Source: Pyxicephalus adspersus (taxonomy: Eukaryota; Chordata; Amphibia; Anura; Pyxicephalidae). From it: DNA of 64,000 bases. The DNA lies in contig NC_092862.1 of NCBI RefSeq assembly GCF_032062135.1, positions 91,369,176-91,433,175 of the forward strand. The letters are read 5' to 3'. Shown here in pieces: positions 58,100 through 64,000 of this stretch. Made by a program: the position numbers and the translations under genes. Each line of letters opens with the position of its first letter. Positions within the stretch are counted from its first letter, which is position 1. The notes beneath the pieces are model-generated. The model was not told the DNA's origin. It made no database searches and saw only the letters and a list, made by a program, of their open reading frames with translations.

Positions 58100-60172
58100 A
58101 AAACCATCACTAATTCCCGCCACTACATATCTCCCCTCCTATTGTGTGTTACTTCCCCCACCTCCTAGCTTGTAAGCACCATGTTGGCCATACACAGTTC
58201 TGTTTCAGTGGGGATTTGGGGAAGTTCCTGAAGCCCCATACTTCTGCTCCTAACAAAGGTCAAAGCCTGGAAATGTGCTGTCCTGCAATGAAGTTTGTCA
58301 CTCCTAGGCACATAACAGCTACTGCAACTTCAATTGTGAAAGGAACCTCATTTAGGTTAATTCTCTGAGCCTTGGTGAGCAGTAAAAACCTAAGTTCTAG
58401 CATATTTATACTAGTAAAACTTGGAGATAAGAAATACATATTTAAATTGGCATACTTTGTGGGTGTGCGGTGGTAGGACTGAAAGAACTGTCAGACATTA
58501 CCAGTGGCTTTTCAGTACCAACCCCAGAAGTCCTCTCTGCTGTCATGCATAACATGACAGCTAAACATAATGAAGAAATGGATTTTATTGAGGGAAGTTG
58601 GCTATATAGTCATAAAATGTCTGCATGTTGCATGATTTGCCACCATATAATTACAATTGCCTATTTATTGCCCCCTAAATTCAATCTCCATTTGGATTCT
58701 GCATTTGTTATTCAATCTTTGTCACAACTAATTTTTTGCATGCATGCATGTTACATTGATTTCCAGTTTGCTGACTCCATATTGTAACAAATACCTGATT
58801 GTTAGGTCTTTGGCTTATGGATTTTAAAATCGCTGCTGTTTAGTGAATGATACTAATATATTTAAGTCATTGTAGGCCTATCAAAGCATACGACCATTAT
58901 GCTTATGTTACAATGTTTCACCATGATGAATAGTGTAACACCATTATGCCTAAAAAAAAACTTTTTTTTTAATTAAGCTTGCAGTTTTATCCACTTTTGG
59001 CCACAACTGCTATTAAGCTTTAACTTTTTTTATTTTACCATTAATTTTATTTAAACATTTACATCGATTCTGGCATTTTATGAATGGCAGAAAAGTGTAG
59101 CATGTTGGAAAAAAAAAAGCTTTTTAGGTTTAGATCAGAATTTAAATTTGGGTTTTGTAGGGGTGCTCAAATCCTAAAGTGTATCTAAACCCTTATAGGC
59201 TTTATAAGTTCAGGTGAAGAAAAATTAAAATAAGCTAAACTAAACAGGCGTTGCCTGCTCACCCTTGTTGCCCTGCAGGGCACAGACTGTTTTTGGTAGA
59301 TGACCTTTGGCCATCCTAAATGGCTGTTGAGGAATTCATTATTTCTCCACGTGTGCAGAGGAAATCAGGAATGCTGGGTATCTTGGCAGCAATGGTGCAC
59401 ATGTGCAATTCAACTTTTTTTGCCAGAAAACCAGAGCAATCAGGCAGGTAGGAGGGATTATTGCAGACAGTATATCACCTGTCCCACTTTTAGGAATTGC
59501 AGAAAGGAACTTAACTTTTTTTCAACTTGCAACCTTAGGGGAAACTAAAATTTAATGTTACTTTCTGTTACTCCTAAACTAATGGATAAGCCAAGGTACC
59601 TACCTACTGTAAATAATAATCACTGAAAGGACAGAATTTTGGCACTAAAAAAAAAAAAAAAGATATTGAAGTTATGCTTAGCTCTTTCTTGGCTGTTTAC
59701 GCAGATGCAAGATGACATTATATAACATTTAAAACGCTGCAAACAGAACCACCTGTGCACAGAAACCCTAACCCTAAGCAGAGGGGGTGTGTGAAACCAC
59801 TAGAGACTTCCAATACATAAAAAATGGTAAATCCAAAAGGTATATTCTGAATGATGTTCTTTTTTTCCCCTGACAATACAGTGAGATTTTATTCCCTGTC
59901 CAAGGTGCAGTAATACTCTAAGGCAGCAATTGTTAATGATTTCATGATAATCCCCCCCCTCTGACCGGCAATCGTGATAAAATTATAATGCATTAGTCCA
60001 ATAAATTCTATTGACCAAAACCAGCAAACATATTTTAGACCAAAAAGGCTTGAAAATAATGAGGAATAAAACATGCTGAAGTCCTCAATATACTTGAGCT
60101 GTTAATTGTTGGCTTGCCCTCTTGCACTTCAAATATTAGTCTCATAGCACAATGATGCAGGGCGACATTTAC
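58100..60172. other. GRB10 intron sequence with a dispersed repeat at about 59165-59575
   Basis: 59165-59575 is a GC-richer block ('aacaggcgttgcctgctc', 'aggtaggagggattattgca', 'cacctgtcccac') that shares words with 14640-14885 and 4495-4990. A short 'accctaaccctaa' telomere-like word lies at 59764-59776. The remainder is AT-rich with nothing recognised. Confidence 0.35.
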
Positions 60173-60289
60173 CCTCCATGCGTGACCTTCTTCGACTGCA
60201 GCACTTTGTGCTTCCAAAGGATTTTCAATAACCCTCCCTGTCTGCCCAGAGAAATCCATGGCAACTAAGCAATTTTCTGACACACTTCT
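60173..60289 (-). CDS. GRB10: GRB10 BPS-region exon
   Basis: 117 bases, 39 codons, [20 protein letters not shown] ... [10 protein letters not shown], between the acceptor 'gtttccatttcag' and the GTAAAT donor (60167-60172). [20 protein letters not shown] is the signature BPS sequence of GRB10/GRB14, the segment that inhibits insulin and IGF1 receptor kinases. Both junctions are in phase 0. The donor lacks the +5 G, so it is relatively weak. Confidence 0.95.
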
Positions 60290-60640
60290 CTGAAATGGAA
60301 ACAAAAAAAAAAAATCTTTGGTTATACAGACTAGCTTTTGAGTATATAACTTACTAATTGCATTTATAAATATTATTCAAGATTTTGCCATTTGAAAAGG
60401 TAATTTGATTTTTTTTAATAACCAGTTTTATTGTGCAAGCACTTGTGTGCTTTAATAAAAAAAACAAGAAAATCAAATTGATCTGTGTAGTTCGTGTACA
60501 TCATGCTGGTCACAAAAAATATTTCTACCACATTCTCTGCTTTAAACCCCATGTTTTCTCTTACAGTAGATGTAACAAAAAATAAATACTAAATATATAG
60601 TCTAAAGCTCCAAGTGCAATTAGGGGTCATGAATGGCTTA

Positions 60641-61075
60641 AGCTGCGTACACACTTCCAATTTTTATCGTTGGAAATGAACGACGAACGAACGACGAACG
60701 ATCGATTGGTCAAAAATCGTTCGTAAAAAAAGTAACCAACGACGCCGACGAACGAGAATAGTCGCTGGAAATGAACGACCGGACCGGCGGATCGGATTGG
60801 ACGACGATCGTTTACCATCTATCGTGTGTACGGTCGTTCATTGATCGTCCATGGTCTGAGCATGCGTGATGAACGAACGTTCGTTCACTTCCTGTCGTGC
60901 ACGTCACTTCCTGTATCGCTCAAACGATCGCATCTATTGTGTGTACAATATCTGCGAACGATCGTGTCGTTATCTGCATGTACAGGATCGGTGCATTACG
61001 ATCGTTCGCCGATATCGTGCAGGATCGTTCGTCGTTCGTTTACCAACGATAATTATTGGAAGTGTGTACGTAGCT
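60641..61075. mobile_element. Harbinger-like MITE, copy 4, 435 bp
   Basis: The termini 'agctgcgtacacacttcc' and 'ggaagtgtgtacgtagct' are near-perfect inverted repeats flanked by TTA on both sides (60638-60640, 61076-61078). The best preserved of the four copies. The interior is dense in AACGA/TCGTT palindromic words. Confidence 0.8.
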
Positions 61076-61082
61076 TTACTTA

Positions 61083-61456
61083 GGCTGGGTCCACACGGAC
61101 AGTTTTAAAAACGTAAATGTTTCTAGATGTGTTTATGCACTTTTATTTATTTTACTTTTAAGCCTGCCTTTTAAAACCCTGGAAAAGGTCTATGCCACGT
61201 TTTCCCACATTTACGTTTCAAGCACTTATAAACGTGAGAAAAACGTCAAAAACGCTCCCATTGAAATCAACTGACACATTTACCCTCGTTATTCCCATGT
61301 TTTAATTTTTTTACACGTTGCAAGGAGTGTTATAGATCATGGTCAAAACATGCCTCAAGAAAACATCCTGGTGTAGATTAGCCCATTGGAATTTCAAACA
61401 TGGGCTTTTAAAGCCTTACGTTAACTGCTGGGGAAAACATTCATGTAGACTAAGCC
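61083..61456. mobile_element. MITE of the GTCCACACGGA family, 374 bp
   Basis: The left end 'ggctgggtccacacggac' and right end 'gtagactaagcc' (reverse complement ggcttagtctac) are inverted repeats, flanked by TTA and TAA. The interior carries repeated aaacgt / acgttt words. It begins five bases after the target duplication of the Harbinger MITE. Confidence 0.65.
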
Positions 61457-62337
61457 TAATGAAATGAGGGGTGTGGGAATAAAAACTGAACATTTAAATT
61501 TTTGATCAGCTTTTGTTAGAAATACAACTTTGTTTTTTTAACTAACATACCTTCAAATAATTTGCAGCATGAAAGCCTCAATGAAAACCAGACCCTCAAC
61601 ACCGATATGCAAAAACTTCTACTAAAGCACAGTTGTAGGTTCTCCCCAATAAAGAGGACCAACTGGAGACCTATTGGAGAATGTTAATACTGAAAAATAT
61701 GTTTTGTATTTGGTACGATAAAGGCTTTTTGTATTTTTTTTTTTTATAGTAGGAGACAGCGGCTTTTTAAAGCAATGTCTATTTGGGGTTTTGGCATTAC
61801 TGAGCCACAAAGTCAGAAAATGAAACACAGTAATATAACCTGAGAACCAAATTTCATGCAATGCATATACTTACTTCTAAATGTACCCCTAGTTAGGGGG
61901 AACGTGTTTTGTGCTATGTGCCAGTAAAGTTAATTAATATTACAACATAAAATATTCCTGGGTATTTAACAAGTGTTCAGTTTAATTCTCAGTCATATAA
62001 AGCCACAGTTTCTGACCATATACCAGTATTATGTGCCACAAATCCTTCAAATATGTGATGTCCCTGTAATTAGAGAGAATCATTTTAGTGATAATGTTTA
62101 AGAAGAATAGATGTTACATTTTGTGAAATATTTGTGTCCCCATCAAAACCAAATGTTTGCCTTGGACAATATTTTAATCCTGGGCACAAGGGGTGAAATA
62201 AGCCTCTGAAGGAAGAGGAAATTTCGGTTTGAAAAATACCAGGTAGTAACCATGTAATAAACCCTAGAAAAGGATATTGCTCCAAATATAGGAGACATTT
62301 ATATCTAAAATAATTTATTAAAACTGTAGAAACCTAC
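61457..62337. other. GRB10 intron, nothing recognised
   Basis: AT-rich with short A/T runs. Open frames on the minus strand here (61622-61861, 62085-62285) show no splice support and no homology that I recognise. Confidence 0.5.
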
Positions 62338-62409
62338 AGGTGCTGAGAAGCTTGCTTGCAGACTTTTCTGTTGAGGAATTCTGTAGTTCTGGTAGAGCAA
62401 CACACCATA
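62338..62409 (-). CDS. GRB10: GRB10 exon joining PH domain to BPS region
   Basis: 72 bases, 24 codons, YGVLLYQNYRIPQQKSLQAS FSAP, between the acceptor 'tcctttttatag' and the donor GTAGGT (62332-62337). YGxxLYQNYRIPQQ follows directly on the PH domain in GRB10. With this exon the six exons total 588 bases in one frame. The exon is too short to show up as an open frame and was found by scanning for the expected motif. Earlier GRB10 exons lie beyond the right edge or are hidden by the LINE insertion. Confidence 0.9.
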
Positions 62410-62715
62410 CTATAAAAAGGAGAAAGCAAATTTAGTCTTACAGGAAAAAAAGAACAAGCCACATGTTACACACCTGCAGTGATACTATAAGCCCAACACA
62501 TCCTGTAAAGGCTGAATTTACTTTTACCAACCTTGTATGTAGTTTAATTGTCTTTATTCTATCCACTAGGTAATATTGCTTGTGTCCCTTTAATTTGAAG
62601 ATTATTGGCTCAAACTTGGCTGGTGAAACAAGTGGCTTTTTAATCAAGTGGAGTTAGAAAAAACAGAAGTTTAAAGATTTAACTTCTTTTGTTTTCAAAG
62701 TAAGCAAACTTTTAT
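62410..62715. other. GRB10 intron remnant between exon and LINE
   Basis: A 69-codon minus-strand frame (62438-62647) covers this. It has no resemblance to the PH-domain exon expected upstream in GRB10 and is not flanked by good splice sites. Confidence 0.4.
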
Positions 62716-62719
62716 AACT

Positions 62720-64000
62720 TTTGTAAACAAACATTGTAACTGAAAAGATGAGTGGTAGCAAGGTGGAAAGTTTGGTTCAGTTCACAGTCTGCCATATGTA
62801 TGCACAAATAGAGCAACAGCTCCCAGGTGAATACTGCTGTGACAGATATGAGCAAGCGGCCTTTCTGGTATATCACATCGGAGAGTTGGAAAAGCACATT
62901 GCAACATTGAGATCAGCCATCACCTTGAGAGGGGTCTCCTGCTCACAGAGCAGGAAGTTAATGGCTTAGATGTTGAGGGTGAAGAGGTTAACCAGGATGA
63001 GCATGTAAGGAGTTAGGTTACTATAATTAGAGAGAATGGTAGGGGCTCCCAGAAAAGGAAGGTCAGACCTGTGTTTGAGTACCCCAACATGTTTGCAAAG
63101 TTATGTGAATATCTGCAGGTGGCAGAGCCAGTGGTGGCAACTCTGGATGTTACTGGTCCTCCTAACAGCTGGGAGAGCAGCCCATCTAGTAGTGGTGCAG
63201 AGGGAAACCCAGGAAGGAAAAAAGACAATTGGCAGTCATTGGGGAATCTATGATCAAGAGGACAGATAGAATAGTGTCGCCCCGATCCCTTCAACCAAAT
63301 GGTTTGCCGTCTCACTGGTGCCAGGGTTCGGCATGTGGTGGACCGAGTGGACAAATTACTAGGAGGGGCTGGACAGGACCCACCGGTCTTGGTCCATGTT
63401 GGAACCAATGACAAGATAGATGGAAGACCCTTAAAAAGCAGTATAAAGAACTAGGTTTCAAGGTGAAGGAAAGGACCTCCAAGGTTATATTCTCTGGAAT
63501 ATTGCCTGTGCCATGAATGGAATATTGCCTGTGCCAACACAGGAAAAGCAGAGGGAGCTTAGATAGCTAAACACATGGCTCAAGTCCTAGTGCAAAAGGG
63601 AAGGGTTTGGGTTCATAGAGCACTGGGCTGACTTTTCATTGGGGTACAAAACTGTATGCCAGAGATGTTTTGCACCTAAATGAAAGGGGGTCTGCTGTGC
63701 TAGGGGAAAGATTTAGGGGAATGGTGGAGGGATATTTAAACTAGGACAGAGGGGTATGGGACAGTTAAATAAGGTGGCAGAAAGGTTAGTCAGGGATCAG
63801 ACACTAGTGGAGGGTGGATTGGGGATAGTTGGGGGGAGGGTTATAGACAAATGTATGGAGCTTCCCACATTACAAACATTGGATTGTGCAGTACTGAAAA
63901 ACAAAAGAAGGATTTGACAAACAATGATGGTAAAGGCAGCAATGGTTTAAAGAGCCTGTTCACCAATGCTAGAAGTCTAGCAAACAAAATAGGGGAGTTG
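62720..64000 (+). mobile_element. CR1/L2-type LINE, ORF1 with esterase-like region and start of ORF2, running off the window
   Basis: Plus-strand ORF1 begins near ATG 62748 (MSGSKVESLVQF) and continues across shifts with VFEYPNMFAKLCEYLQ and then TGARVRHVVDRVDKLL and VLVHVGTND around 63310-63415. This is the SGNH-hydrolase-type block seen in ORF1 of CR1-like LINEs. A second part from about 63930 reads SLFTNARSLANKIGEL, the start of the apurinic endonuclease of ORF2. A 23-base tandem duplication occurs at about 63495-63540. Frameshifts and stops show that it is inactive, but it is less decayed than the other LINEs here. Confidence 0.75.

Noticed and set aside
59760..59780. Telomere-like 'ccctaaccctaa'
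   Set aside because: Only two units; too short to be an interstitial telomere.
62438..62647. 69-codon minus-strand frame next to a GRB10 exon, considered as the PH-domain exon
   Set aside because: Its sequence does not resemble the end of the GRB10 PH domain and lacks a donor in the right phase.
1..64000. tRNA, rRNA, CRISPR or prokaryotic-type systems
   Set aside because: No cloverleaf-capable tRNA gene, rRNA core or regularly spaced repeat-spacer array was seen. The B-box-like words belong to the SINE-like repeat.

Overview
This is a low-GC, intron- and repeat-rich stretch of a vertebrate nuclear genome. The repeat complement points to a frog, probably a neobatrachian: CR1-type and L1/Tx1-type LINEs, Harbinger-like and hAT-like MITEs, Tc1 and Tigger-like elements. 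The species call is inference. The window has one assembly gap of 992 N (18938-19929). No bacterial-style operons, CRISPR arrays or integrated viruses were seen.

Two host genes are supported, both on the minus strand. The left part carries the 5' end of DDC (aromatic L-amino acid decarboxylase): a probable TATA-box promoter with noncoding exon 1 near 29324-29400, then coding exons at 13931-14131, 9606-9719 and 8822-8941. They splice in frame to residues 1-145. The remaining exons, including the PLP-lysine exon, lie beyond the left edge. The right part carries the 3' end of GRB10: six coding exons at 62338-62409, 60173-60289, 56552-56621, 56386-56473, 55519-55612 and 54572-54718. They splice in one frame to 195 residues covering the end of the PH-BPS linker, the BPS region and the whole SH2 domain through the stop. 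Transcription runs right to left through both, with GRB10 upstream of DDC, the same order and orientation as in mammals. About 25 kb separates the GRB10 stop from the proposed DDC start site, and part of it must be GRB10 3'UTR.

Region by region: 1-3152 is a composite element with two tandem arrays, one organised as a ~447-bp higher-order repeat. 3175-8821 is DDC intron 4 with a telomere-like degenerate tract, MITEs and a SINE-like repeat split by a hAT. 9720-13930 is intron 2, mostly a decayed L1/Tx1-type LINE. 14149-29323 is intron 1, with LINE, Tigger, Harbinger and palindromic MITE copies, the gap, and a coding-like fragment of unknown origin at 23102-23460. 29400-54571 is intergenic plus GRB10 3' flank. 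It holds a second L1/Tx1 LINE, a decayed copy of an uncharacterised multicopy protein family (38401-39986), a hAT MITE with perfect target duplication, an internally deleted Tc1 element and a triple-nested transposon. 54572-64000 is GRB10 exons and introns, ending inside a CR1-like LINE.

Nothing here is a clearly new functional system. The best leads are the unclassified protein family at 38401-39986, the coding-like block at 23102-23460, the higher-order satellite, and the nested transposon with a very long hairpin.
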